The notes beneath the pieces were generated by a model. That model saw only the letters and a list, made by a program, of their open reading frames with translations, searched no databases and was not told the origin of the DNA. This document shows positions 8,061 to 16,945 of a stretch of 34,821 bases of DNA, piece by piece. This stretch comes from Gemmatimonadota bacterium (GTDB lineage: Bacteria > Gemmatimonadota > Gemmatimonadetes > Longimicrobiales > Gaopeijiaceae): positions 1 through 34,821 of the forward strand of contig JADFSR010000039.1 of NCBI GenBank assembly GCA_022560615.1. The letters are read 5' to 3'. Every line of letters begins with the position of its first letter. Position 1 is the stretch's first letter. Position numbers and translations under genes: made by a program.

Positions 8061-8504
8061 ATGAGGAATTCCGAGCTTCGGGCGGAGCTCGACGCGCTGT
8101 GTAGTCGCTTCGGCCTGGCCGACATGTACGTGTTCGGGAGTCGCGCCGAGGAGGTCGCCGCCCGCGTCAGGGGAGAGCCCGACGGTGTTGCTGTGACTCG
8201 CCTGTCATCGGACATCGATATCGGTGTACAGCCGCTGCCTGGCGCTAGACTCGGTGGCGACGACGTCGTCCGGCTGACTCAGGAGCTGGAGTGCCTCTTC
8301 GAAGCCCCGCGCGTGGACTTGGTCGTGCTACCGGGGTCGAAGGCTTTCCTCGCGTTGGACGTGATCCGGGGGGAACTCCTCTACTGTAGTGACCGGGACG
8401 CACAGTCGGAGCACGAGCTCTACGTGCTGAGACGAGCCGGGGACCTGGCACCCTTCCAGAAAGCGCGCGAGGAGCTCGTCCTCTCTCGATATCTCGAGCG
8501 ATGA
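8061..8504 (+). CDS. mntA: MntA-like minimal nucleotidyltransferase antitoxin
   Basis: Protein of 147 residues with the MNT nucleotidyltransferase signature. VFGSRA is at 24-29, the SDIDI motif supplies Asp51 and Asp53, and a third acidic position is in RVDLVVLPG. In characterised type VII toxin-antitoxin pairs, MntA inactivates HepT by adding AMP residues to a tyrosine of the toxin. The stretch between GSRA and SDID is somewhat longer than in minimal members. ATG 8061 was chosen; a GTG at 8058 is equally possible, and GGAGG at 8046-8050 serves both. The stop overlaps the hepT start (ATGA at 8501), the usual antitoxin-first arrangement in this family. Confidence 0.85.
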   Translation: MRNSELRAELDALCSRFGLADMYVFGSRAEEVAARVRGEPDGVAVTRLSSDIDIGVQPLPGARLGGDDVVRLTQELECLFEAPRVDLVVLPGSKAFLALDVIRGELLYCSDRDAQSEHELYVLRRAGDLAPFQKAREELVLSRYLER

Positions 8505-8959
8505 CGCCGGATCGTCTCAGCCGGAAGGTCGTGACCGAGCGGTCCGACTGGGTGAGGGAGATGCTCGAGCGCATCCGCATGCTCCCTCTTGCGTCTCTTG
8601 AGGACTTCGCCTCGGATCAGCGGAACGTCGACGCCGCCGAGTCGTGCCTCAGAAGAGCGCTCGAGGCGCTCTTGGACCTCGGGCGGCACACTCTGGCCAA
8701 GGGCTTCGGCGACGCGCCCGCGGAATACAGACAGGTGGCGGAGCGCCTCGGCACCCAGGGTGTGCTCATGGAGGACGAGGCGGCGCTATTCGTCAAGATG
8801 GCGGGGTACCGTAACCGAATAGTGCATTTCTACGATCGCGTATCGGACGCTGAGCTGTACGAACTGTGTTCGAGCCGGCTGACGGATGTCGAAGTGGTTC
8901 TCGGCGGGCTCCACCGGTGGATCCGCGACCACCCGGACATGATTGACTCGGGCGTGTGA
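8501..8959 (+). CDS. hepT: HepT-like ribonuclease toxin (HEPN domain)
   Basis: Protein of 152 residues, mostly helical, with the HEPN motif R-x4-H-x-Y at Arg104, His109 and Tyr111 (sequence RNRIVHFY). In HepT proteins this is the RNase active site, and the tyrosine is the one modified by MntA. It overlaps the mntA stop by four bases, so the pair is translationally coupled. Its last 130 bases are antisense to the 3' end of the abiEii gene on the - strand. The family is well established as the toxin half of HepT/MntA; the RNA target here is unknown. Confidence 0.87.
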   Translation: MTPDRLSRKVVTERSDWVREMLERIRMLPLASLEDFASDQRNVDAAESCLRRALEALLDLGRHTLAKGFGDAPAEYRQVAERLGTQGVLMEDEAALFVKMAGYRNRIVHFYDRVSDAELYELCSSRLTDVEVVLGGLHRWIRDHPDMIDSGV

Positions 8960-9804
8960 CCCGAATCTTCCAGCTGCTCTCGCCGCACCGCGTTCGGATT
9001 GCGTCGGGCGTCATGAAGGGGGTCGAGGTGACAGTCGCTCCATCGAATCAGGTCGCGCCCTGCATCAACTGGATTGAACCCTTCGTAGGAGGATGCCGCG
9101 AGCACGTTGAGGTCATGGCAGAATTCTGGGTCTCGGATGTGAGCCGCGATCCGGGCACGTAGCTCGGCGGGCGAGATTCCTTCATGGTCGAGGTAGTGAT
9201 CGGCAGCTTGCGCGAGTTCAGTATCGGCGATGGGAAGCTCGCGACGAGCGAGCCAGATGTCGGATAGGTCCCGTCCCTTACGGCGCTGCGCCAGGGCCCT
9301 GAACTTCGTTCCAACCAATTCTGCTGGTTGGAACGTGAGGATGCCCGCTTTGCCGGCCCACCAGCGTGTGTCGACAACATGGTCGAGGCATACCAGGTCA
9401 AGGACCGGATCGGCGTCGGCGCAATTGACCTCGAACTTGATCGTGATGGGTGGGCCTGTTTCCGTGGGTGCTGATACCCAGAGGTTGATGCGCGTAGCGG
9501 TGACGTCGCAGCGGTCGTCACTCAAACCGAGATCTGTGGTAATCTCCCGCAAGGCGCTAGCGATGGTACCGTGTGCGACGCCACCAACGAGGACGTAGTC
9601 GAGGTCCTCACTGTACCGGCGTGGACGGTCCAGGTGCAGCTTGTGGAGACACGTTCCGCCCCGCCAAACGAGATGCTCTGCCGTGTCAGGATGCTGAGCT
9701 ACCGCTAACGCTAGGATCGAGAGGAGCAGGTCCTGTTCGACCTGACGGTCCTCGCGCCAAGGGACGGTCTTCCTCCATGCGGCCAAAACGGGCCTTGGTA
9801 TCAC
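8830..9804 (-). CDS. abiEii: AbiEii/AbiGii family nucleotidyltransferase toxin
   Basis: Protein of 324 residues with AbiEii motifs: HLVWRGGTCLHKLHLD then RRYSEDLDYVLVG (the G-G/S...D-x-D nucleotidyltransferase motif) and KFRALAQRRKGRDLSDIWLA (the K...R..RD..D motif). AbiEii is the toxin of the type IV AbiE toxin-antitoxin and phage-abortive-infection system and uses GTP. GTG 9804 overlaps the TGA of abiEi (GTGA on the - strand), which fixes the start. The reading frame runs 130 bases into the 3' end of hepT on the other strand. The last 60 or so residues look unlike a conserved AbiEii C-terminus, so the original stop may have been lost. The tail may or may not matter for activity. Confidence 0.85.
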   Translation of the reverse strand: MIPRPVLAAWRKTVPWREDRQVEQDLLLSILALAVAQHPDTAEHLVWRGGTCLHKLHLDRPRRYSEDLDYVLVGGVAHGTIASALREITTDLGLSDDRCDVTATRINLWVSAPTETGPPITIKFEVNCADADPVLDLVCLDHVVDTRWWAGKAGILTFQPAELVGTKFRALAQRRKGRDLSDIWLARRELPIADTELAQAADHYLDHEGISPAELRARIAAHIRDPEFCHDLNVLAASSYEGFNPVDAGRDLIRWSDCHLDPLHDARRNPNAVRREQLEDSGHTPESIMSGWSRIHRWSPPRTTSTSVSRLEHSSYSSASDTRS

Positions 9805-10583
9805 GCCGCTTGCTCCACAAGCGTGTTCACCACGACACCCCAACCGTGATCATGGCTCCCTCGCCTCTCTCCTGAAGAGACGAGAAGGGTGTGGTCGCCC
9901 GTGTCCGGGGAAGCAAGCTCGCGAAGCCGATCGATCTTGAGGTCCGGATGTGTTCGCGAGAGAAACCAGCCGCATCGGCGAACAGCAGCGCGAGAGCGGA
10001 GTCGCGCGGCTTCCACGAGCTTCTCCACGTCCAGATCCAGCCCCCCGAGGACTTCGAGAATGACATTGATCCCGGCGCCGGCTTCAGGTCGATCCGCGAG
10101 GTCGAGCACGCAGGTCTCCGGAGTCGCCACCGACAAGGACCCGGTGGGGCCGGTAAGGCCCTGGACGGCGCGCGCCGCAATGCCCGAGGCGGTGTAGAAC
10201 CGCAAGCGAATCCCGCCGATATCTCTATCGCCCACCTTGCCATCGCAGACCACTTGGAATAGCTGCGATGCTTGGTGGCTGGCCCCGTGACGAGCAGCAG
10301 CGGTGAGGAAGGCGAGGTAGTAGGCGCGACCAAGGTGGCGCATCATGTCGTCGATGAACCAATCGGCGGGTACGACTCCCCAGGAGCGGTACTCCGGCGG
10401 TACGAGCACGTAGAGCCCCTTCGTCGGGCTGAACAGTTTCTTTCGTGCCTTTGCCTTGTGCACGGCCCAGTAGGTGGTCTTCAAGGTCGCACCAGCACGC
10501 GCGGCTAATTCCGGCGCAGTGATAGTCACTACACCCTCAGATAGAAGCCTATCCCACAGCGGCGCAAATGTAAGTAAAGGCAT
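9801..10583 (-). CDS. abiEi: AbiEi family antitoxin and transcriptional repressor
   Basis: Protein of 260 residues. The N-terminal part (about 15-60) looks like a winged helix-turn-helix: VTITAPELAARAGATLKTTY, then KGLYVLVPPEY. The middle has the AbiEi core WGVVPADWFIDDMMRHLGRAYYLAFLTAAARHGASHQ, given here as its two ends (WGVVPADWFID and AARHGASHQASQ). AbiEi proteins neutralise AbiEii without a stable complex and repress their own promoter by binding inverted repeats upstream. Two perfect inverted repeats are present just upstream of this gene (10617-10669). The stop overlaps abiEii by four bases. The start at 10583 lies at the edge of a markedly AT-rich promoter, unlike the rest of the window, a possible sign of transfer. 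Confidence 0.86.
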   Translation of the reverse strand: MPLLTFAPLWDRLLSEGVVTITAPELAARAGATLKTTYWAVHKAKARKKLFSPTKGLYVLVPPEYRSWGVVPADWFIDDMMRHLGRAYYLAFLTAAARHGASHQASQLFQVVCDGKVGDRDIGGIRLRFYTASGIAARAVQGLTGPTGSLSVATPETCVLDLADRPEAGAGINVILEVLGGLDLDVEKLVEAARLRSRAAVRRCGWFLSRTHPDLKIDRLRELASPDTGDHTLLVSSGERRGSHDHGWGVVVNTLVEQAA

Positions 10584-10616
10584 GAATCTAAGTGTATAAC
10601 AAATATTGAAGTTGTT

Positions 10617-10669
10617 GCATACTAAGAAAATTGTATGCTGAGACGTGAAACTTTGGATTAGCCAAAGTT
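10617..10669 (-). promoter_or_regulatory. Candidate AbiEi operator: two inverted repeats in the abiE promoter
   Basis: GCATAC (10617-10622) pairs with GTATGC (10633-10638) across a 10-base spacer. AACTTTGG (10649-10656) pairs with CCAAAGTT (10662-10669) across five bases. Both are perfect and lie 34 to 86 bases upstream of abiEi in AT-rich DNA. A TATAC-like box lies between them and the start. AbiEi of other bacteria is known to bind two inverted repeats at its promoter and repress it. That these repeats are its sites is inference. Confidence 0.55.
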
Positions 10670-10833
10670 AGAAAGATTTTGATACGGAACGCAACTGTGT
10701 CAGAGTTGACTGTTCCGGTCGACTAGCCTACGCGGGTCGGCGACAGGGCCCTGCGACCCTCCTCCTTCGGCATTTCTTCGCCTACCTTCCAGGCCTCTCA
10801 TGATGTCCCTCTCGGAGCATACACCCGACCGCT

Positions 10834-12816
10834 GTGACCTCCTTCGAACTCGTCTCACGGCACGAGCCCGCGGGTGACCAGCCCACCGCGATAGTCGAGC
10901 TCAACGAAGGCCTCAAGCGGGGGGACACCGCGCAGGTTCTCCTGGGAGCCACAGGCACCGGGAAGACGTTCTCGATCGCGCACGTGATCGCTGATTACGG
11001 CCGGCCGACGCTCGTGATGTCGCACAACAAGACGCTCGCCGCGCAGCTCTACGGTGAGCTCAAGTCGCTTTTCCCGCACAACGCGGTCGAGTTCTTCATC
11101 TCGTACTACGACTACTACCAGCCCGAGGCCTACGTCCCTTCGACGGACACCTACATCGAAAAGGACGCCTCGATCAACGAGGACATCGAGCGGATGAGGT
11201 TGCGCACGACCTCGTCTCTCATGGAACGAGAGGACGTCATTGTGGTTGCGTCGGTCTCGTGCATCTACGGTCTCGGAAGCCCGATGGACTACCGGAGCCT
11301 GATGCTCCACGTCGAGGTCGGAGGCGAAAAACCCCGGCGCGACATCCTGCGCGGCCTTGTCGACATCCAGTACCGGCGCAACGACTACCTCTTCGAGCGC
11401 GGGACTTTTCGTGTACGAGGGGACACGGTCGAGGTCTTTCCGGCGTACGACGACCAGGCGATCCGCATCGAGCTCTGGGGCGATGAGGTCGAGCGGATCA
11501 CCCGCTTTGATCCGCTGACGGGAGAGATCATCACGACTCTGGACCGAACCGCGATCTATCCCGCGAGCCACTACGTGACCGAGCGTCGCACGATCGACGA
11601 GATGGCCCCCCTCATCCGCTCCGAGCTCGACGAACAGCTCGCCAGGTTCCGGAACGAGGGCAAGCTCCTGGAGGCACAGCGGCTCGAGCAGCGCACGAAC
11701 TTCGACATCGAGATGATGCTCGAGATCGGGACGTGCCCAGGGATCGAGAACTACTCGCTGTACACGAGTCGGCGCCGGACCGGTGAGCGGCCCGCGTGCC
11801 TGATCGACTATTTCCCGGCGGACTTCCTCACGATCGTCGACGAGTCGCACGTGTCCTTGCCGCAGATCAACGGCATGTACAAGGGCGATCGGTCCCGGAA
11901 GGAGACGCTGATCGAGCACGGGTTCCGACTTCCGTCCGCGCTCGACAACCGTCCACTCAGGTTCGACGAATGGGCGAGTCTGGTGCCCAAAGCGATCTAT
12001 GCTTCGGCGACACCCGGCGATTGGGAGATCGAGCGATCGGGTGGCGTCGTAGTCGAGCAGATCATTCGGCCGACGGGTCTGGTCGATCCCGCGGTGGACG
12101 TTCGTCCCGTGAAGGGGCAGGTGGACGACCTGCTCGCGGAGATCCGCGAGCGCGAGAAGAGAGGCGAGCGCGTGCTCGTGACGACGCTGACCAAGCGCAT
12201 GGCGGAAGACCTCGCTGAGTACCTCCAGTCGGTCGGCGTGCGCGTCCGCTACATGCACTCGGAGATCGACACCATCGAGCGCATGGCGATCCTGCGGTCC
12301 TTGAGACTGGGCAAGATCGACGTGCTCGTGGGCATCAACCTGTTGCGGGAGGGGCTGGATCTCCCAGAGGTGTCGCTGGTCGCGATCCTCGATGCCGACA
12401 AGGAAGGCTTCCTGAGAGATGGACGGTCGCTGATTCAGACCATCGGGCGCGCGGCCCGGAACGTGAACAGCCGAGCGATCATGTACGCGGACCGCGTCAC
12501 GAAGTCGATGCGGCGTTGCATCGATGAGACGAGTCGGCGGCGTGAGATCCAGATCGCGCACAACAAAGAGCACGGCATCACCCCCCAGACGATCCGGAAG
12601 AGCGTCGAGGAGATCGAGTTCTCGACACGCGTCGCGGACGCGCGCGAGGCGCCGGCCGTGGTCGCGGAGCCGCGTGAGACCTACGCCGACGAGGTGAACC
12701 GCGAGGAGTATATGAAGATCCTCGAGAAGGAGATGGAGGAAGCGGCGGAGGCGTTGGACTTCGAGCGCGCGGCGCTGATTCGGGATCAGTTGTTCGAGCT
12801 GCGGGCGGTGAAGTAG
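10834..12816 (+). CDS. uvrB: Excinuclease ABC subunit UvrB
   Basis: Protein of 660 residues, the normal UvrB length. It has Walker A GATGTGKT near residue 39, the beta-hairpin region [20 protein letters not shown] near 90-110, LTIVDESH (helicase motif II), QTIGRAARN (motif VI), and a C-terminal UVR domain ([20 protein letters not shown]). UvrB loads at DNA damage with UvrA and then recruits UvrC for incision in nucleotide excision repair. GTG 10834 gives the conserved N-terminus [17 protein letters not shown]; no better in-frame start is visible upstream. It is a housekeeping gene placed between the toxin-antitoxin island and the second half of the sugar-nucleotide genes. A TTGACT at 10706-10711 could be a -35 element, but the -10 is unclear. 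Confidence 0.97.
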   Translation: MTSFELVSRHEPAGDQPTAIVELNEGLKRGDTAQVLLGATGTGKTFSIAHVIADYGRPTLVMSHNKTLAAQLYGELKSLFPHNAVEFFISYYDYYQPEAYVPSTDTYIEKDASINEDIERMRLRTTSSLMEREDVIVVASVSCIYGLGSPMDYRSLMLHVEVGGEKPRRDILRGLVDIQYRRNDYLFERGTFRVRGDTVEVFPAYDDQAIRIELWGDEVERITRFDPLTGEIITTLDRTAIYPASHYVTERRTIDEMAPLIRSELDEQLARFRNEGKLLEAQRLEQRTNFDIEMMLEIGTCPGIENYSLYTSRRRTGERPACLIDYFPADFLTIVDESHVSLPQINGMYKGDRSRKETLIEHGFRLPSALDNRPLRFDEWASLVPKAIYASATPGDWEIERSGGVVVEQIIRPTGLVDPAVDVRPVKGQVDDLLAEIREREKRGERVLVTTLTKRMAEDLAEYLQSVGVRVRYMHSEIDTIERMAILRSLRLGKIDVLVGINLLREGLDLPEVSLVAILDADKEGFLRDGRSLIQTIGRAARNVNSRAIMYADRVTKSMRRCIDETSRRREIQIAHNKEHGITPQTIRKSVEEIEFSTRVADAREAPAVVAEPRETYADEVNREEYMKILEKEMEEAAEALDFERAALIRDQLFELRAVK

Positions 12817-12857
12817 TTTAGGGCCCTCACCATCTCCAAGACCTCACTCGGCACCAT

Positions 12858-14189
12858 ATGAAGATTGCGGTAGTCGGCTCGGGATACGTTGGCCTCGTCG
12901 CAGGTGCCTGCCTGGCCGAATCCGGCAACGACGTGATCTGTGCCGACATCGATCAGGACAAGATCGACGGTCTCAATCGGGGCGAGATCCCAATCTTCGA
13001 ACCGGGGCTGGAGCCGCTGATCGAGAGCAACCTCGAGGCGGGCCGCTTGAGTTTCACCACGGAGGTGCCTGAGGCGGTGCGCGCCTCCGAGATCGTTTTT
13101 ATCGCCGTGGGCACGCCACCGGACGAGGACGGCTCGGCCGACCTTCAGCACGTCCTGGCCGTAGCTCGCACGATCGGCGAGTCGATGAATGGCGAGAAGA
13201 TCGTGATCACGAAAAGCACCGTGCCGGTCGGCACCGCGAAGCGTGTGAGGGACGAGATCGAGTCGCGGACGAAGCATACGGTCCACGTCTGCTCGAACCC
13301 CGAGTTCCTGAAGGAGGGGGCGGCGATCGAGGATTTCATGAAGCCTGATCGCGTGGTGCTCGGTGTGGACTCGGAGTACGCTGCAGAGGTGCTTCGCGAT
13401 CTGTACGCCCCCTTCGTTCGCACGGGGCGCGAGATCTTGATCATGGACGTTCCTTCTGCCGAGATCACCAAGTACGCGGCCAACTCGATGCTGGCGATGC
13501 GGATCAGCTTCATGAACTCGATTGCGCAGCTGTGCGAGAAGGCCGGAGCCGACGTGAATGCGGTGCGACAGGGGATCGGCTCCGATACGCGCATCGGTTC
13601 GAGCTTCCTCTTCCCAGGGGTTGGATACGGTGGTTCTTGTTTTCCGAAAGATGTGCAAGCGCTCGCACGCACGATGAGCGAGCTCGGTGCCGACCCTTCG
13701 ATTCTGCAGGCGGTCGAGCACGTCAATCAGCGACAGAAGCGCATCTTGCTCGAGCGGCTCGTCGATCGGCTCGGGGAAGACCTCACGGGCCGCACCGTTG
13801 CGGTTTGGGGTCTCGCCTTCAAGCCGAACACCGACGACATGCGGGAAGCGCCGAGCATCGTCACGATCGAGGGGCTGCTCGAACGGGGGGCGCGTGTGGT
13901 CGCTCACGACCCCGTCGCGATGGACGAGGCCCGCCGTCGCTTCGGCGATCGTGTGGAGTTCGCGGACGTCAACTACGACGCCTTGCACGGTGCCGCCGCA
14001 CTCGTAATCCACACCGAGTGGCACCCATACCGGCGTCCGGACTTCGAGCGCATGCTCGATGCGATGGAGCGGCCGCTCGTCTTGGACGGCCGGAATCTCT
14101 ACGACCCGGACCAGATGGCCGAGAGGGGCTTCGAATACGTCTCCATCGGCCGCGCCGGCGTCGCGGTCAGGACGGAGCGCAGCGACTAG
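12858..14189 (+). CDS. ugd: UDP-glucose 6-dehydrogenase
   Basis: Protein of 443 residues. It has [19 protein letters not shown] (NAD-binding) at the N-terminus, [10 protein letters not shown], the UDP-glucose-type signature [20 protein letters not shown], and [16 protein letters not shown] with the catalytic Cys261. It oxidises UDP-glucose twice with NAD to UDP-glucuronate. The KEGxAxxDF pattern is that of UDP-glucose rather than of the WbpA-type UDP-GlcNAc dehydrogenases. It lies three bases upstream of the UDP-glucuronate decarboxylase and near a UDP-glucuronate 4-epimerase, which together use its product. The start is the first ATG after uvrB. Confidence 0.95.
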   Translation: MKIAVVGSGYVGLVAGACLAESGNDVICADIDQDKIDGLNRGEIPIFEPGLEPLIESNLEAGRLSFTTEVPEAVRASEIVFIAVGTPPDEDGSADLQHVLAVARTIGESMNGEKIVITKSTVPVGTAKRVRDEIESRTKHTVHVCSNPEFLKEGAAIEDFMKPDRVVLGVDSEYAAEVLRDLYAPFVRTGREILIMDVPSAEITKYAANSMLAMRISFMNSIAQLCEKAGADVNAVRQGIGSDTRIGSSFLFPGVGYGGSCFPKDVQALARTMSELGADPSILQAVEHVNQRQKRILLERLVDRLGEDLTGRTVAVWGLAFKPNTDDMREAPSIVTIEGLLERGARVVAHDPVAMDEARRRFGDRVEFADVNYDALHGAAALVIHTEWHPYRRPDFERMLDAMERPLVLDGRNLYDPDQMAERGFEYVSIGRAGVAVRTERSD

Positions 14190-14192
14190 AGC

Positions 14193-16574
14193 ATGCGTGT
14201 ACTCGTCACGGGAGCGGCCGGCTTCCTCGGTTCTCATCTCGCTGAGCGATTTCTCAGAGAGGGTGATGAGGTCGTCGGGCTCGACAACTTCGTGACGGGT
14301 TCGCTCGATAACTCAGCGATTCTGGAAGCGTTCGAAGGATTCAGGCTGATCGAGCATGATATCTCGCAGCCGATCTTCTTCGACGAGGAACTGGATGGGG
14401 TCCTCCACTTCGCCTCTCCCGCGAGCCCCGTCGACTATCTCGAGATCCCGATTCAGACACTGAAGGTGGGTAGCCTCGGCACGCACAACGCACTCGGGAT
14501 CGCATTGGCCAAGGGTGCGCGTTTTCTCCTCGCCTCCACTTCCGAGGTATACGGGGATCCGCTCGTACATCCTCAGCCCGAGACCTACTGGGGCAACGTG
14601 AACCCCATCGGCGTTCGTGGCTGCTATGACGAGGCGAAGCGTTTTGCCGAAGCGATTACCATGGCGTACCACAGACACCATGGGGTCGATACGCGGATCG
14701 TTCGCATTTTCAACAGCATCATGGCGGATGAGACCATCATGCTGTTCAACGATGAGTCGATGCATATCGAGGCGGTCGAGGATTACTTCGACTCCCGCTC
14801 ATCCGATCAATTGATCGTCCGGCGGAAGATGCGCGTGCCCGCCTTCAACCCGGAGACGCTCCGAGTCGAGCTCCGAGAGGCGGACGCCCTCATCAAGTAC
14901 CCCTCGGGGGGCAAGGACTCGTATCGAGTGAGTATGCGGTACGGACGTCGTATCCGCGTGACAGGCGACCACAGTGTCTTCATTAAGGGGCTCGATGGTC
15001 GTCCCCAGGCCGTGCCCGTAAGAGACCTGAAGATCGGCGACTACGTCGGGATTCCCGCCAGGCTCCCAGTTGTCGAGCGCGATCTGCCAGACGTGGACCT
15101 CATGCAGCACTTCGTTGAAGCAGCGGATTCCGAGGAGGATCTGTGGGGGTGGGCCCTCGTCGGTGAAGGAATCACTCCGCTTCTGGACGAATGGCATGAC
15201 GAGATCTTCGAGCAGTTACTCAATAGTTCGCGCTACGATGGAAGCGTCAGGAAAAGGAACACGGTCGGCTGCGTATGGCGCTCGTGGAAGCGACAGAACA
15301 AGGTCCCGTTGTCGGTGGCGGCGAGGCTAGCTCGGCGGCACGGCGTCACCTGGCCGAGATCCGCGCGAATCGAGGCGTTCGGCACAGGCAAGTCGGTGTC
15401 GGTGCCGCGGCAGGTGCTGGTAACTCCGGACCTTCTTTGGCTCCTAGGCCTCTTCATCGCAGAAGGATGTCATGTAGACAGCCGCGGTACCTATCGGCTT
15501 CTTGTCTCGTCCGACGAGGAGTACGTGCTGCGAGCGGCGGAGATCTTTGAATCCACGCTCGGCCTCGTGCCTACGGTGATTCCGCCGCAGGACGGTCGAG
15601 GGCCCTCGCTCCATGTCGACGGCAAGACGCTCCTCGTACTGTTCCGGGACGTCTTCCAGGTCACGGGGTATTCGCGCGACATTCGCTTGCCCCGGTGGGT
15701 CCTCCAGCTTCCGCTCAGCCGCCTGAAGCACTTTCTGGAGGGGTATCGTGAGGGCGACGGCACCCACACCGGATATCCGGAATGTCGGGAGCTGGCCTTC
15801 AACACGGTGAGCGAAGGGCTGGCCACGGACCTCACCTACCTTCTGCTTCGCTTCGGGATCGTGGCGTCGGTGGGGCGGTACACGACGACGTTCAAGCAGC
15901 GCTACGGTGACCGGGAATTCCCCTTTTGGCGGGTGACCGTCTGTGAGCTCTCCGATTTCGATATCCTGACATGGGACGAGGGAGTGGAGCAGACGCTCAA
16001 TGCCACCCGCTCCGGCGACATCGTATGGGCGCGCGTCAACGACATCGAGCCGATCGAGGCATCTGAGTTCGTCTACGACTTCTCGGTCCCCGAGTACGAG
16101 AACTTCGTGGCGGGCAATGGTGTGTTTGCCCACAACACCTACGGACCTCGCATGAGGCCCGGAGACGGACGCGTCGTGTCGAACTTCATCGTGCAAGCGC
16201 TCCGCGGGGATCCGCTGACCCTGTACGGAGACGGTAGCCAGACACGGTCGTTCTGCTACGTGGACGACGAGGTCGACGGGATCTACCGGCTGTTCCACTC
16301 CGACCGCTCGGAACCGACCAACATCGGGAATCCGAACGAGTTCACGATCAAGGAGCTCGCACGAATCGTGTTGGAGGAGACCGGTAGCAAGTCCCCGATC
16401 GAGTCTTTGCCGCTCCCCGAGGATGACCCAAAGGTCCGGCAACCGGACATTTCGGTCGCGCGCGAGGTCCTCGGCTGGGAGCCGAAGGTCGAGATCCGAG
16501 ATGGTATCCGGCGGACGCTGCCGTTCTTCGAGGAGGAGCTGGCGCGTCACGACGCGCGCGCCCGCACGATATGA
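14193..16574 (+). CDS. UDP-glucuronate decarboxylase (UDP-xylose synthase) interrupted by an intein
   Basis: The reading frame is 793 residues, far longer than the usual 310-320. Residues 1-174 and 649-793 join into a 319-residue UDP-xylose synthase. The first part has [32 protein letters not shown] and GCYDEAKR (Tyr145, Lys149). The second has [31 protein letters not shown] and [12 protein letters not shown]. The join restores RIFN-TYGPRM, the conserved family sequence. Residues 175-648 are the intein, described separately. The enzyme decarboxylates UDP-glucuronate to UDP-xylose, using NAD as a bound cofactor. The catalytic Tyr and Lys are on one side of the intein and the sugar-binding loop is on the other, so activity should depend on splicing. 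The stop overlaps the next gene (ATGA). Confidence 0.93.
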   Translation: MRVLVTGAAGFLGSHLAERFLREGDEVVGLDNFVTGSLDNSAILEAFEGFRLIEHDISQPIFFDEELDGVLHFASPASPVDYLEIPIQTLKVGSLGTHNALGIALAKGARFLLASTSEVYGDPLVHPQPETYWGNVNPIGVRGCYDEAKRFAEAITMAYHRHHGVDTRIVRIFNSIMADETIMLFNDESMHIEAVEDYFDSRSSDQLIVRRKMRVPAFNPETLRVELREADALIKYPSGGKDSYRVSMRYGRRIRVTGDHSVFIKGLDGRPQAVPVRDLKIGDYVGIPARLPVVERDLPDVDLMQHFVEAADSEEDLWGWALVGEGITPLLDEWHDEIFEQLLNSSRYDGSVRKRNTVGCVWRSWKRQNKVPLSVAARLARRHGVTWPRSARIEAFGTGKSVSVPRQVLVTPDLLWLLGLFIAEGCHVDSRGTYRLLVSSDEEYVLRAAEIFESTLGLVPTVIPPQDGRGPSLHVDGKTLLVLFRDVFQVTGYSRDIRLPRWVLQLPLSRLKHFLEGYREGDGTHTGYPECRELAFNTVSEGLATDLTYLLLRFGIVASVGRYTTTFKQRYGDREFPFWRVTVCELSDFDILTWDEGVEQTLNATRSGDIVWARVNDIEPIEASEFVYDFSVPEYENFVAGNGVFAHNTYGPRMRPGDGRVVSNFIVQALRGDPLTLYGDGSQTRSFCYVDDEVDGIYRLFHSDRSEPTNIGNPNEFTIKELARIVLEETGSKSPIESLPLPEDDPKVRQPDISVAREVLGWEPKVEIRDGIRRTLPFFEEELARHDARARTI
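14715..16136 (+). mobile_element. Intein with LAGLIDADG homing endonuclease, inserted in UDP-xylose synthase
   Basis: A 474-residue in-frame insertion (residues 175-648). It begins with Ser175 ([10 protein letters not shown], block A) and has T-G-D-H at 257-260 (block [10 protein letters not shown]). It ends with the block F pattern [12 protein letters not shown]...GVFAHN, so the last residues are His647-Asn648 and the next residue is Thr649. These are the expected splice residues: Ser1, His-Asn and Thr+1. Two endonuclease motifs are visible, LLGLFIAEG ending near residue 425 and [10 protein letters not shown] at about 514-523, with the acidic residues Glu424 and Asp522 kept. It is therefore a full-length intein with a possibly active homing endonuclease, not a mini-intein. 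Insertion at a highly conserved active-site motif of the host is typical of inteins; a sugar-nucleotide enzyme as host is not. Confidence 0.95.
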
Positions 16575-16945
16575 TCGAGCAACCACGCAGAGTCGAGAAG
16601 CCCTGGGGCTATGAGCTCATCTGGGCCGAGACCGACCAGTACGTCGGCAAGATCCTGCACGTGAACGCGGGTGAGGCGCTCTCGCTGCAATACCACGAGA
16701 GGAAGGACGAGACGATCTACCTGCTGAGCGGCACGATGCTGTTCCAGGCGGGACCGTCAGCCGACGAGCTCGTGGACTACCATATGGAAGCGGGTCAGCG
16801 ATTCCATGTGACGACGGGCACGGTTCACCGCATGGTGGCTGAGACGGACGTGGACATCCTGGAGGCGTCCACTCCGCACTTGGAGGACGTGGTGCGCCTG
16901 GCGGACCGCTACGGGAGAGTCGAGCCAACTCCCGAGGGCTCATGA
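16571..16945 (+). CDS. Cupin, mannose-6-phosphate isomerase-like single domain
   Basis: Protein of 124 residues with a single cupin barrel. The first motif is [18 protein letters not shown] (candidate metal ligands His, Glu), and the second is [18 protein letters not shown]. It begins [13 protein letters not shown], like the start of the cupin half of type II phosphomannose isomerases and of many capsule-locus cupins. Such proteins may be sugar isomerases or epimerases, but stand-alone versions are poorly characterised. It overlaps both neighbours by four bases (ATGA at 16571 and 16942) and so is made with UDP-xylose synthase and UDP-glucuronate 4-epimerase. Its substrate is unknown. Confidence 0.85.
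   Translation: MIEQPRRVEKPWGYELIWAETDQYVGKILHVNAGEALSLQYHERKDETIYLLSGTMLFQAGPSADELVDYHMEAGQRFHVTTGTVHRMVAETDVDILEASTPHLEDVVRLADRYGRVEPTPEGS

Noticed and set aside
10855-12573. Long open frame of over 570 codons on the - strand opposite uvrB
   Set aside because: It is the antisense of a clear UvrB and has a low-complexity Arg/His/Asp-rich composition; long antisense frames are expected in GC-rich genes.
14313-14765. Separate small genes within or beside the intein region on either strand
   Set aside because: The + strand frame is continuous through the intein with matching motifs; the others have no motif or ribosome site.
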